From NCBI GenBank assembly GCA_965242915.1, contig CBDETN010000020.1, positions 1 through 64,000 of the forward strand: a DNA stretch of 64,000 bases, read 5' to 3'. Source of the DNA: CAJXII01 sp965242915. Lineage in GTDB: Bacteria; Campylobacterota; Campylobacteria; Campylobacterales; Arcobacteraceae. Shown in pieces: positions 31,957-40,137 of this stretch. The translations under genes and the position numbers were made by a program. Positions within the stretch are counted from its first letter, which is position 1; the number at the start of each line of letters is the position of its first letter. The notes beneath the pieces were generated by a model that worked only from the letters and a program-made list of their open reading frames with translations, made no database searches and was not told the DNA's origin.

Positions 31957-34695
31957 CTATTTATCTTCTCCTTCATCTATGGAATCCAATAAAGATGTTG
32001 GCTGTGATGATTCAACTATTTGTATATCAGTTGTTTCATTTGCTTCAACAGTACCATTTTCTACAACTACTTTAATTGGATTACCCTCTTCATCTAATTC
32101 TATCTCTTCATTCTTTTTTGGACACATAGCAATACTTACTACTTTGTCTCCCTTGTCAACATTAACAATTGTTACTCCGCTTGTATTTCTACCTGCTTTT
32201 CTAATAGTACCCATATCAACTCTAATCATCTTACCAATTGATGTCAATGCCATAAGATCTTGAGTTGGATCTACCAATACATTTCCAATAACTTTTTTAC
32301 CGGTTTTTGGAGATAATTTCATAGCTATCACTCCGCTTCCTGCTCTATTGGTTAATCTATAAGCTTCAACTTCTGTTCTTTTACCAACACCATTTTCACT
32401 TACCGTTAAAAGTTCTTGTTGTTCATGCTCAATTACATCAGCATCTACAACATAATCACCATCAAGTTTAAACTTAATACCTCTTACACCTCTTGTCGTT
32501 CTACCTTGAAGTTTAACACCAGATGTTTTAATTTTATATTTATATATTGCATTATTGTCATCATCTAGTATTTTATTTCCATTTTCATCTAATTCAAATA
32601 TATCATTATCATTTTCATCTTTTTCAATGATTTTATTACCATTTTCATCTAATACAATAGTTTGCTTCCATAAATCAAATCTAATAACTTGTCCAAGGGC
32701 AGAGAATATCATTAGGTATTTAGAATCTTTATTAGCAATTGCAGCTGTTACAATTTCATCTTCTTCATCTAAAACAATCGCTCTTACACCATTACTTCTA
32801 ATATTTGAGAAGTCACTTAATGCTGTTCTTTTAACAACACCATTTTTAGTAAAGAATGCTAAAGATTTATTTTCATTAAAATCAGTAGTTGGAATAATTG
32901 CCATAATTGTTTCATCAGATTTAAGATTGATAAGATTAACTACTGCTTTACCTTTTGCTGTTCTTCCAGCTTCAGGAATTCTATAAACTTTTAACCAGTA
33001 TAGTTGACCAAAGTTTGTAACAAATAAAAGTGTATCATGAGTATTAGATACAAAGAATCTTTCAATAAAGTCATCATCATGAGTTGTAACTGCTATTTTA
33101 CCTTTACCACCGCGACGCTGTTTTTCATAAGATTTAATCGGAACTCTTTTTACATATCCATTATGAGTGATAGTAACTACCATAGGCTCATTTGGAATTA
33201 AATCTTCCATATCTATGTCATCATAACTATCTTCAATATCAGTTCTTCTTTCTTCAGAATATTTTTCTTTAGTTTCTAAAAGTTCCTCTTTAATAATCTC
33301 ATTTAATCTATTTTCACTTTTTAAAATCAATTCAAGATATGCAATTAATTCCATAAGCTCTTTTAATTCAGCTTCTAATTTTTCTCTTTGAAGACCGGTA
33401 AGTCTTCCGAGTCTCATATCTAAAATAGCTTTTGCTTGAATTTCACTAAGATTAAATGCTGCTTGTAGTTTTTCACTTGCTTCCGCATCATTTGAACTTG
33501 CTCGAATAATTTTAACAACTTCATCTATATTATCAAGTGCAATTTTTAGACCTTCTAATATATGTGCTCTTGCTTTCGCTTTTTCAAGATCAAAAATCGT
33601 TCTTCTGATGATTACAGTTTTTCTATGATTTAAGAAGATATTTAAAACTTCATTAAGTCTGAATATTTTTGGCTCTTTATTAAATACAGCTAACATAATA
33701 GTACCAAAAGTAATTTCCATCTGAGTTTGTTTATAAAGATTGTTCATAACTATCTCAGCCATAGCATCTTTTTTAAGCTCGATTACAACTCTAATACCAT
33801 CTCTATCAGATTCATCTCTAACTTCAGAAATTCCTTCAATATTTTTATCTCTAGCTAAATCTGCGATTGCTTCTATAAGCCTTGATTTATTTACTTGGTA
33901 AGGTAATTCATCAAGAACTATAATCTCTTTTTTACCTTTTGTTTCAATATGATGTTTCGCTCTAACTTTAACACGACCTCGACCTGTAGTATAAGCATCA
34001 ACTATACCTTTTCTGCCAAATATTGTACCACCTGTTGGAAAATCGGGACCTGTAATAAATTCCATTAACTCTTCAGGTGTAGCTTCTGGATTATCAACCA
34101 TATGAAGCAGCGCATTAAAAACTTCAGTTGGATTGTGCGGCGGTATTTTTGTAGCCATACCAACAGCAATACCTTCACTACCATTTATAAGTAAAGTAGG
34201 TACTCTTGTAGGCAAAACAGATGGTTCCTTTGTAGTATCATCATAATTTGGTACATAATTTACAGTATCTTTATCAATATCTCTTAATAAATCTTCACTC
34301 ATTTTAGTCATTCTAGACTCTGTATATCTCATCGCAGCGGCATTATCACCATCAACCGAACCAAAGTTCCCTTGACCATCAACTAAAGGCATTCTCATAG
34401 AAAATGGTTGAGCCATCCTTACAAGTGCATCATAAACTGAATTGTCACCATGAGGGTGATACTTACCTATAACATCTCCAACGATTCTTGCAGACTTTTT
34501 ATATCCAGCTTTTGAACTTAAATTCAAATCATGCATAGCATATAAAATTCTTCTGTGAACCGGCTTTAATCCGTCTCTGGCATCTGGTAATGCACGACCA
34601 ATAATAACACTCATTGAGTAGTCTAAATAAGAAGCCTTTACCGAGTCTTCTATTCTAATATCTACTATATCTTGTGATTCAAAAAGATTTTCCAT
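31957..34695 (-). CDS. gyrA: DNA gyrase subunit A, with an acidic repeat insertion
   Basis: The 912-residue protein is longer than usual for GyrA (about 820-870). The winged-helix quinolone region has HPHGDNSVYDALVRM, with Asn at the position of E. coli Ser83 as in Helicobacter and a conserved Asp (D89). The catalytic tyrosine is Y124 (AAMRYTESRM). The GyrA box QRRGGKGK follows near residue 550. The C-terminal beta-pinwheel contains an insertion of roughly 45 acidic residues (from about residue 678) made of 10-residue repeats, and the protein ends in an acidic tail. Gyrase introduces negative supercoils using GyrB, which is not in this window. Confidence 0.96.
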   Translation of the reverse strand: MENLFESQDIVDIRIEDSVKASYLDYSMSVIIGRALPDARDGLKPVHRRILYAMHDLNLSSKAGYKKSARIVGDVIGKYHPHGDNSVYDALVRMAQPFSMRMPLVDGQGNFGSVDGDNAAAMRYTESRMTKMSEDLLRDIDKDTVNYVPNYDDTTKEPSVLPTRVPTLLINGSEGIAVGMATKIPPHNPTEVFNALLHMVDNPEATPEELMEFITGPDFPTGGTIFGRKGIVDAYTTGRGRVKVRAKHHIETKGKKEIIVLDELPYQVNKSRLIEAIADLARDKNIEGISEVRDESDRDGIRVVIELKKDAMAEIVMNNLYKQTQMEITFGTIMLAVFNKEPKIFRLNEVLNIFLNHRKTVIIRRTIFDLEKAKARAHILEGLKIALDNIDEVVKIIRASSNDAEASEKLQAAFNLSEIQAKAILDMRLGRLTGLQREKLEAELKELMELIAYLELILKSENRLNEIIKEELLETKEKYSEERRTDIEDSYDDIDMEDLIPNEPMVVTITHNGYVKRVPIKSYEKQRRGGKGKIAVTTHDDDFIERFFVSNTHDTLLFVTNFGQLYWLKVYRIPEAGRTAKGKAVVNLINLKSDETIMAIIPTTDFNENKSLAFFTKNGVVKRTALSDFSNIRSNGVRAIVLDEEDEIVTAAIANKDSKYLMIFSALGQVIRFDLWKQTIVLDENGNKIIEKDENDNDIFELDENGNKILDDDNNAIYKYKIKTSGVKLQGRTTRGVRGIKFKLDGDYVVDADVIEHEQQELLTVSENGVGKRTEVEAYRLTNRAGSGVIAMKLSPKTGKKVIGNVLVDPTQDLMALTSIGKMIRVDMGTIRKAGRNTSGVTIVNVDKGDKVVSIAMCPKKNEEIELDEEGNPIKVVVENGTVEANETTDIQIVESSQPTSLLDSIDEGEDK
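32542..32661 (-). repeat. 30-bp tandem repeats within gyrA
   Basis: Four 30-base units encode TIVLDENGNK, IIEKDENDND, IFELDENGNK and ILDDDNNAIY (residues about 679-718). The first three share the pattern xxxxDENxNx; the fourth is degenerate. The reading frame is preserved, so units could be gained or lost without destroying the gene. Confidence 0.85.
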
Positions 34696-34780
34696 ATTGT
34701 ATAAGTTACCTTTATTTAAAATTGCAATATTTTATCTAAAAATGGCTTAAAAAGTGTGGTTAATGCGCAGTAAGTGCGTA

Positions 34781-34813
34781 AAAAAAGGCTAAGAATTTAA
34801 TCTTAACCTTTTT
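34781..34813 (-). terminator. Terminator downstream of the DUF465 gene
   Basis: AAAAAAGGCTAAGA pairs with TCTTAACCTTTTT around ATTTAA with one mismatch. A-rich and T-rich arms give a U-run for the leftward transcript. It separates the DUF465 gene from gyrA. Confidence 0.65.
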
Positions 34814-34835
34814 GTAGTTGAGCAATTAAGAAATA

Positions 34836-35063
34836 TTATGAATTTGCTTTTTTATAATCCATAATTATTGCATAAGCTTCATCTTTAAGTTTTAACTTTT
34901 CTTTTTTCATTTTTTCAATTTCTATCGGATCAATATGATCAACTCCACCATCTTCAGCTCTATCAATTTGGTCATGTAAATCATTATGTCTATTAAACAC
35001 TTTTTTAAAGTGCGCATTTTGTGTTTTAAGTGTTGTTACTATATCTCTATATTCATGAAACAT
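34836..35063 (-). CDS. DUF465 (YdcH-like) small coiled-coil protein
   Basis: The 75-residue protein is a helical hairpin typical of DUF465. It has MFHEYRDIVTTLK, FNRHNDLHDQIDRAE, and a DPIEIEKMKKEKLKLKDE segment that ends the second helix. The family function is unknown. It stands alone between argJ and gyrA with its own terminator. No motif beyond the coiled coil is visible. Confidence 0.85.
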   Translation of the reverse strand: MFHEYRDIVTTLKTQNAHFKKVFNRHNDLHDQIDRAEDGGVDHIDPIEIEKMKKEKLKLKDEAYAIIMDYKKANS

Positions 35064-35169
35064 GTTTTATCCTTGTATTAATTTTGTGTATTTTATCTAA
35101 GTTTTCCTTAGTATATCGAATAATTTCCATCAGTGGTGCATAAATGCATATCACTTTTGGATTTATTAA

Positions 35170-36372
35170 TTATGTCCTGTAATCTGCATTTATTTTGACA
35201 TACTCATAACCTAAGTCACATCCATATGCCGTAAAATTACCATTGCCTAATCCAATATTACAACTGATTTTAAGACTTTTTTCTTGAAGTACTTTAGAAG
35301 CTTTCTCTTCTGTTTCTTTATCAAAATATATTTCACCTTGATTGTATACTAAAATATTTCCAAAGTTAATAGTTAAAGTATCTTCATTACAACTAGCTCC
35401 AGATGAGCCAATAGTAGATGCAATTCTTCCCCAATTTGGATCTTCTCCAAAAAGTGCTGTTTTTACTAAAAGTGAATTAGATAAAGCTTTTGCAATAAGT
35501 TCTGCTTCTTCATCGTTTTTAGCTCCAGTGATCTCAAAGGCAACAGCTTTTTTAGCACCTTCACCGTCAGCGACCATCATCATTGCCATATCATCCATAA
35601 CTAATCGTAAAGCCTCTTTAAAAGCTTCTTTGTCATAAGCTTGCGAAGTTTGATTGCTAAGCAGCATTACAGTGTCATTTGTAGAGGTATCGCCATCTAC
35701 ACTAATCGCATTAAAAGTTGTTGTTGAGTTGTGTAATAATAACTCTTTCATATCTTGTTTAGGGATATTAGCATCAGTACAGATAAAGCAAAGCATGGTA
35801 GCTAGATTTGGATTTATCATACCTGCACCTTTTGCAATTGCTCCGATTTTAAAAGATTTTCCATTTTCAAGTTTAACTTCATAAAAACAATTTTTAGGAT
35901 AACTGTCTGTTGTCATAATTGCATTAGAAAGTAAAGTTCCATTTTTAGCTGTTAAATCAAAATTAACAGCACTTTTTAAAATTTTATCTTTAGGAAGCGG
36001 CACACCAATTACTCCTGTGCTGCTCATTATTGGATTTTCTATATTTGTATGAACTTCTTTTAAATTTTTAAATATCTCATTAATATCATCTATTCCAGTT
36101 TGACCTGTCATAGCATTTGCATTTTTAGAATTTATAAGTATAAAATTTGTTTTAAAATCTTTATTTAATGAAAGATAATGTTTAAGTGGTGCTGCTTGAA
36201 ATTTATTTTTAGTAAAAATTGATTCAATTTCACATAAAGTATCTGAATAAATAAATCCAATATCTAATGCGCCCTTTGGTTTAAGCCCGGCACTGACACC
36301 ATCACAATAAAATCCGTTAATATCACTTATAGTACCTTTGATTGGAAAAATACTAAACATTTGGCTGCTCAA
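35170..36372 (-). CDS. argJ: Glutamate N-acetyltransferase / ornithine acetyltransferase
   Basis: The 400-residue enzyme transfers acetyl from N-acetylornithine to glutamate, recycling the acetyl group in arginine synthesis. The self-cleavage site is visible as NPNLATMLCF near residue 190, where the threonine becomes the nucleophile of the beta chain. GAKKAVAFEITGA and GEDPNWGRIASTIGSSGA follow. With argG (54655) it indicates a cyclic arginine pathway. It overlaps the K+ channel gene by 20 bases. Confidence 0.94.
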   Translation of the reverse strand: MSSQMFSIFPIKGTISDINGFYCDGVSAGLKPKGALDIGFIYSDTLCEIESIFTKNKFQAAPLKHYLSLNKDFKTNFILINSKNANAMTGQTGIDDINEIFKNLKEVHTNIENPIMSSTGVIGVPLPKDKILKSAVNFDLTAKNGTLLSNAIMTTDSYPKNCFYEVKLENGKSFKIGAIAKGAGMINPNLATMLCFICTDANIPKQDMKELLLHNSTTTFNAISVDGDTSTNDTVMLLSNQTSQAYDKEAFKEALRLVMDDMAMMMVADGEGAKKAVAFEITGAKNDEEAELIAKALSNSLLVKTALFGEDPNWGRIASTIGSSGASCNEDTLTINFGNILVYNQGEIYFDKETEEKASKVLQEKSLKISCNIGLGNGNFTAYGCDLGYEYVKINADYRT

Positions 36373-37474
36373 TTAAATTGATCATTATTCTAGCTTTTCC
36401 TATACCTATTTGATTACCTACAACCAAAAGTTTACAACCACCATCTATAGGTGTACTACCTTTAGGCATTTGTATAAATTTTCCATCATTTTTGGTGATA
36501 CCGATAATACTTACTTTTAATTTGTCTCGTAAGTGAGCTTCTTTTAATCTATGACCGATAAGCCAACTGTCTTCATTAATTGTAATTTCTTCCATATCTA
36601 TAGGTGTATCTTTTTTATATAAAAATTCTTCAAGTACATTTTCCATATCAGGACGAATTGCCATTGCAATAACTCTTTTTGCCATAAGGGCAGGGGGCGC
36701 AACAACTTTATCCGCACCCAATTTTTTAAGTCTGTTTACATCATGTTGAGTTTCTGCATTACAAATTACTAAAAATGGATTATTTCTACCAAGCTCTTTT
36801 TCATATAGTCGAACAGAAGCTATAATAGTAATATTATCAGCGATATTTTTAGATAAAGATATTACCCCTTTTGCACTTGACAGATGTGATTTAAGAAAAG
36901 CATTTTCACTGTATGTTTCCTCTTTAATATAATATGGATAGTTGTTTTTTTTAGCAATCATTTCAAGATCATCTCTTGGGTCAACTACAACAAAAGGGAT
37001 GTGGTTTTCTCGAAATTGTTTTGCTAATTGTATAGAATATTCATTGTGATTAAAAATAACAAAATGATTTCTAAGTCGTGCTATTTTATAAAGCATATCT
37101 CGCTCCTTATATAAATCTAAAAATTTACCTCTGACTATCACTTGAATAAATGCAGTAATAGATAATGTAAATATCAAAAAACCAAAGATAATTAAAGTGA
37201 TAGTAAATAGTCTTCCTGCTGGAGAAATATGAGAAATTTCACCAAATCCAACAGTAGTAAAAGTAATACCTGTTTGATAAATTGCATCTAAAATTGAGAA
37301 GTCATCAATAATCATGTACCCTAAAGTACCAATCATCATAATAGTTTGCAATAAAATTAGAGGAAGTCTAAAATGTCTAAATTGAGAGTATATCTCTCTG
37401 TTTAGGTCAAACTCCGGCTGGGTGTTTCGATACTCCCAACCCAAAGCTTTTTTGATGTTTCTACGTAAGCTCAT
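36353..37474 (-). CDS. Potassium channel with RCK (TrkA-N) domain
   Basis: The 373-residue protein has two membrane helices flanking the selectivity filter TFTTVGFGE (near residue 73). The second helix is followed by an RCK/TrkA-N Rossmann domain (HFVIFNHNEYSIQLAKQFREN) and a C-terminal TrkA-C-like domain (ITINEDSWLIGHRLKEAHLRDKL). The filter reads GFG instead of GYG, as in many prokaryotic MthK-like channels. Nucleotide- or calcium-gated K+ conductance is the family role; the ligand is unknown. It lies between argJ and rpmB. Confidence 0.88.
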   Translation of the reverse strand: MSLRRNIKKALGWEYRNTQPEFDLNREIYSQFRHFRLPLILLQTIMMIGTLGYMIIDDFSILDAIYQTGITFTTVGFGEISHISPAGRLFTITLIIFGFLIFTLSITAFIQVIVRGKFLDLYKERDMLYKIARLRNHFVIFNHNEYSIQLAKQFRENHIPFVVVDPRDDLEMIAKKNNYPYYIKEETYSENAFLKSHLSSAKGVISLSKNIADNITIIASVRLYEKELGRNNPFLVICNAETQHDVNRLKKLGADKVVAPPALMAKRVIAMAIRPDMENVLEEFLYKKDTPIDMEEITINEDSWLIGHRLKEAHLRDKLKVSIIGITKNDGKFIQMPKGSTPIDGGCKLLVVGNQIGIGKARIMINLIEQPNV

Positions 37475-37497
37475 AAAACACCATGATGGTTAAAGAA

Positions 37498-37686
37498 CTA
37501 TGAATTCTTTTTAAGAGTTCGAAGTTCCGAAGCAGCAATTTTAATTTTTCTTGAAGTACCGTCTTCCAATTGAATTTTAACTGTTCTTAAATTTGGTAAA
37601 AATTTTCTTTTTGTTCTATTTTTTGCGTGACTTACATTGTTCCCGCTCATTGGTCCTTTTCCAGACAGCATACATCTTCTTGCCAT
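37498..37686 (-). CDS. rpmB: 50S ribosomal protein L28
   Basis: The 62-residue basic protein starts MARRCMLSGKGPMSGNNVSH and ends with the SELRTLKKNS tail, matching L28. I chose the ATG at 37686 (GCAAGGA site 6-7 bases upstream) over an in-frame codon at 37701, because L28 begins at MARRC. It lies downstream of the radical SAM/SPASM gene. Confidence 0.95.
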   Translation of the reverse strand: MARRCMLSGKGPMSGNNVSHAKNRTKRKFLPNLRTVKIQLEDGTSRKIKIAASELRTLKKNS

Positions 37687-37725
37687 AATAATTCCTTGCA
37701 ATATTTAAATTTCCGTGAATTATAT

Positions 37726-38586
37726 CTAATTTTTCTTAAATTTATCTTTGTAAGAACATTTTTTACATAATTTTTCTACTGCAATATCTTTTTTGAAGCC
37801 ATTTATTATATTTTGAGTTCTTTCTTGTGATAAAATATCTTCCAATTTATTATCATGTAAGTTTCCCAAATTTATTTTGCCTTCACTATCTAAACAGCAA
37901 GGGATAACAATGCCTGAACTTAAGATTCCAAAGTGAGAGCTTAAACCTTGGCAATATCCTTGACTGTAATGGTTTGATTCTAAACTCGGCCATTGAAAGT
38001 AGCTGTCAAAATGTAATTTGATTTGATTTTCTAACCGTATTGGGTCTTTATTATTAGATGTTTGCAGGTCAATGTTAAATTGCTTTTCCAGTAACTCAAA
38101 GATTTCATTATTAAAATTTTCTTCACTGTTTTGACTATCCATATTCCAAAGTCGGAAATTTATAAAATTATGAACTTTATTGTCTAATTTTAGTTTGCAT
38201 AAATTAAACATAGGTTTTAGATATTGTTGTAATGATATTTGCATATCATTTTTATTAAAACTATTAAGTGAAAAATTTATTTGTTTTATTGCAGGATGTA
38301 AGAATAAATTTAAATCAAAATTATTTAGATAATACCCTGTAGTTGTAATATGAACTTTAAACTTGTGCTTGTGTGAAATATTTAAATACTTATCTAGATT
38401 TGATAATGTTAGAGGATCTCCAAATACATGGTATGCAATCTCTTTAGTAAATGGTTTTAATTGAATTAAAATATCTTCAAAAAACTTTAAATTCATGGTA
38501 GTTGCAGCCAAACTTTTAGTAGGGCAGAAGCTGCAAGATAAACCGCAAATATTTGTAAGTTCTATAAATACTTTGTTAAACCTCAT
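37726..38586 (-). CDS. Radical SAM/SPASM-type protein
   Basis: The 286-residue protein has the cluster motif ICGLSCSFCPTK near residue 12. C-terminal auxiliary cysteines (IPCCLDSEGKINLGN and LCKKCSYKDKF) form a SPASM-like domain. Enzymes of this design modify peptides or proteins or mature quinone cofactors. No precursor peptide gene is visible nearby. The start overlaps the VF530 gene by 4 bases. It is leftward and directly upstream of rpmB. Confidence 0.82.
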   Translation of the reverse strand: MRFNKVFIELTNICGLSCSFCPTKSLAATTMNLKFFEDILIQLKPFTKEIAYHVFGDPLTLSNLDKYLNISHKHKFKVHITTTGYYLNNFDLNLFLHPAIKQINFSLNSFNKNDMQISLQQYLKPMFNLCKLKLDNKVHNFINFRLWNMDSQNSEENFNNEIFELLEKQFNIDLQTSNNKDPIRLENQIKLHFDSYFQWPSLESNHYSQGYCQGLSSHFGILSSGIVIPCCLDSEGKINLGNLHDNKLEDILSQERTQNIINGFKKDIAVEKLCKKCSYKDKFKKN

Positions 38587-38795
38587 ATTGTTTTAAGATA
38601 CAACTTTTCAACTTTAGTTCGAGCCCATTGTGTTTTTCGTAAAAATTTTAAACTGGATTTTACAGATGGGTCAAGATTAAAACATCTTATGTTTATCAAT
38701 TGACCTAACTCTTCCCAGCCGTAATGCTCAACAAGAGTATTAATGATTTTTTCTAAAGTAATTCCATGTAAAGGATTGTTTGGTTGTTCATTCAT
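38583..38795 (-). CDS. VF530 family (DUF2132) small protein
   Basis: The 70-residue protein matches the VF530 pattern: NNPLHGITLEKIINTLVEHYGWEELG and then NIRCFNLDPSVKSSLKFLRKTQWARTKVE. The family has a helical fold and is uncharacterised; DNA binding has been suggested. It overlaps the radical SAM gene by 4 bases (ATGA-type), so the two are coupled. Confidence 0.85.
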   Translation of the reverse strand: MNEQPNNPLHGITLEKIINTLVEHYGWEELGQLINIRCFNLDPSVKSSLKFLRKTQWARTKVEKLYLKTI

Positions 38796-38816
38796 ATTTT
38801 ATATTGTTTCTTTCTT

Positions 38817-39245
38817 TTAATACTGATACATATGATATTTTTTATTTTCATTTGACTGCTGCTTTTCTAATTCTTTATAAGAATCTATAGCTTTTTGTTT
38901 TTCATCCTCATCTATCTCATTACCTAAAAATTCATCTATACAAATATCTAAAATCAAAAGATATACTTGACAATTCATCTTTAACGCCTCGTCATCTCTC
39001 ATAAGCTTTGCCATATCTACAGCATTTACAGCTTCACTAAATGTATAATATAGTCTTTGTTCAGGGTTTTGCAATCTATAAGCATATCCTCGTATATGTA
39101 AGTAAGTATCATAAAACTCTTCAAAAGCATCACTTTGCTTTACATGATTTGCAAACTCTTTTATTGTATCTTTGTGTTGTACAATCTCTTCTACTTCGGG
39201 GTTTTGATTTTTAAAATTTAATAAAAATGCTATTTTTGATTCGAT
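38817..39245 (-). CDS. Hypothetical acidic helical protein, apparent AUC start
   Basis: The coding frame is open from an ATC at 39245 to the stop at 38817 (142 residues). It has an AAAGG site seven bases before the ATC and an in-frame stop further upstream. The first standard start codon is a TTG at 39074, which would begin mid-domain at RLQNPEQRL. The upstream codons encode a normal-looking sequence (ESKIAFLLNFKNQNPEVEEI) continuous with the rest, so the longer protein is probably real. It is all-helical with a conserved-looking CIDEFLG segment. Function unknown; it is the first gene of the VF530/radical SAM/rpmB cluster. Confidence 0.65.
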   Translation of the reverse strand: MESKIAFLLNFKNQNPEVEEIVQHKDTIKEFANHVKQSDAFEEFYDTYLHIRGYAYRLQNPEQRLYYTFSEAVNAVDMAKLMRDDEALKMNCQVYLLILDICIDEFLGNEIDEDEKQKAIDSYKELEKQQSNENKKYHMYQY

Positions 39246-39356
39246 GGTGTTACCTTTATTATTTTTAGTGTCATATTATATCTAAAGTAAATAAATAAAC
39301 GAATAATGTTAATCTATATTATGTTAAACTCCTTGTACAAAAATCAAGGGTTTATC

Positions 39357-39863
39357 ATGATTAAAATTATATTGGCTTTATTTTTCTGTTTTTATTTTGG
39401 TTACGCTGATGAGACATATCATTCAATCAAAGGCGGGATACTCTCTCACAGTACCGGTCCTATTTCATCTGGCAGAGAAAATGGTATCGATCTGCATGGT
39501 GAACTTCAATTTAAAGAAAAAATATTAAAAGGACATTTTGCTGTTGGGGCAGATATAAATACTAACGGTGATACAAGCTTTGTCTTTGGTGGCTTAGCGT
39601 GGGAAGGTAGATTTTTTGATAATTTACTTTTAGGTGCTTTTTTTGGTTTTGCTACACATGACGGGGAACTAAATAATGGAAAGAGTGATAAAAGACAATT
39701 AGGTACACGCCTCCTTTTTAGAGAAGCGATTGATATAGGTTTTTATATAAAAAAAGATATATCTATAAGCCTTATATATGATCACTATTCAAATGTTGGC
39801 TTAAATGATATGAGAAATCAAGGTAATGACAATCTTGGTATTAGATTGGGTTATTACTTTTAA
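39357..39863 (+). CDS. PagL-like lipid A deacylase / acyloxyacyl hydrolase
   Basis: The 168-residue product has a short signal peptide (cleavage near GYA-DE) and an outer-membrane beta-barrel pattern of alternating residues. The C-terminal catalytic motif is IYDHYSNVGL, containing the His-x-Ser pair, and it ends in IRLGYYF. Such enzymes remove an acyl chain from lipid A in the outer membrane. I used the ATG at 39357 because the signal peptide starts there (AAGGG upstream); an earlier in-frame ATG lies at 39306. The 104 bases after the gene show no clear feature until the small ORF at 39969. Confidence 0.72.
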   Translation: MIKIILALFFCFYFGYADETYHSIKGGILSHSTGPISSGRENGIDLHGELQFKEKILKGHFAVGADINTNGDTSFVFGGLAWEGRFFDNLLLGAFFGFATHDGELNNGKSDKRQLGTRLLFREAIDIGFYIKKDISISLIYDHYSNVGLNDMRNQGNDNLGIRLGYYF

Positions 39864-39968
39864 TTGCCCTTTTTTAAAGTAATTATATCCAATAACTAAG
39901 ACAAATTTTTAAGTAAACTTTAATGCAAATTGGAGTCTAATATGGATATCTAAACAATATGGAGGTAC

Positions 39969-40076
39969 ATTGATGAGGATTTCACATATTTAGCATTGTT
40001 AAAAGTTAATTATAAAATTAATTCACTACAAAGTGATAGCTTAGATGAAGGGTTTTATTTAAGCTTTATTAAATAA
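39969..40076 (+). CDS. Possible 35-residue protein with AUU start
   Basis: A strong GGAGG (39961-39965) is followed three bases later by an open frame ATT GAT GAG GAT... encoding IDEDFTYLALLKVNYKINS and onward to a stop that touches an intrinsic terminator. The nearest ATG (39972) is in a different frame and encodes only MRISHI. A ribosome site in front and a terminator behind argue for a real short gene. Its start codon is either AUU, or the frame has been broken. Low confidence. Confidence 0.35.
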   Translation: MDEDFTYLALLKVNYKINSLQSDSLDEGFYLSFIK

Positions 40077-40110
40077 AAAGAGAAGTTCAGTTTTGAATTT
40101 CTCTTTTTTT
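40075..40110 (+). terminator. Intrinsic terminator before the FkbM gene
   Basis: AAAAAGAGAAGTTCA pairs with GAATTTCTCTTTTT around a short T-rich loop and is followed by further T residues. It ends the transcript carrying the small ORF at 39969-40076. Confidence 0.8.
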
Positions 40111-40137
40111 ATATCTAAAGAATAGGAAATTAAAAAA

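Noticed and set aside
32555..32986. Serine-rich plus-strand ORF opposite gyrA
   Set aside because: It is low-complexity and a shadow of the acidic and other gyrA codons read from the other strand.
37687..37701. Start of rpmB at 37701
   Set aside because: L28 proteins begin at MARRC; the extra five codons cover the AAGGA site itself.
39306..39356. Earlier start for the PagL-like gene at 39306
   Set aside because: The extension precedes a good signal peptide that begins at 39357 with AAGGG upstream.
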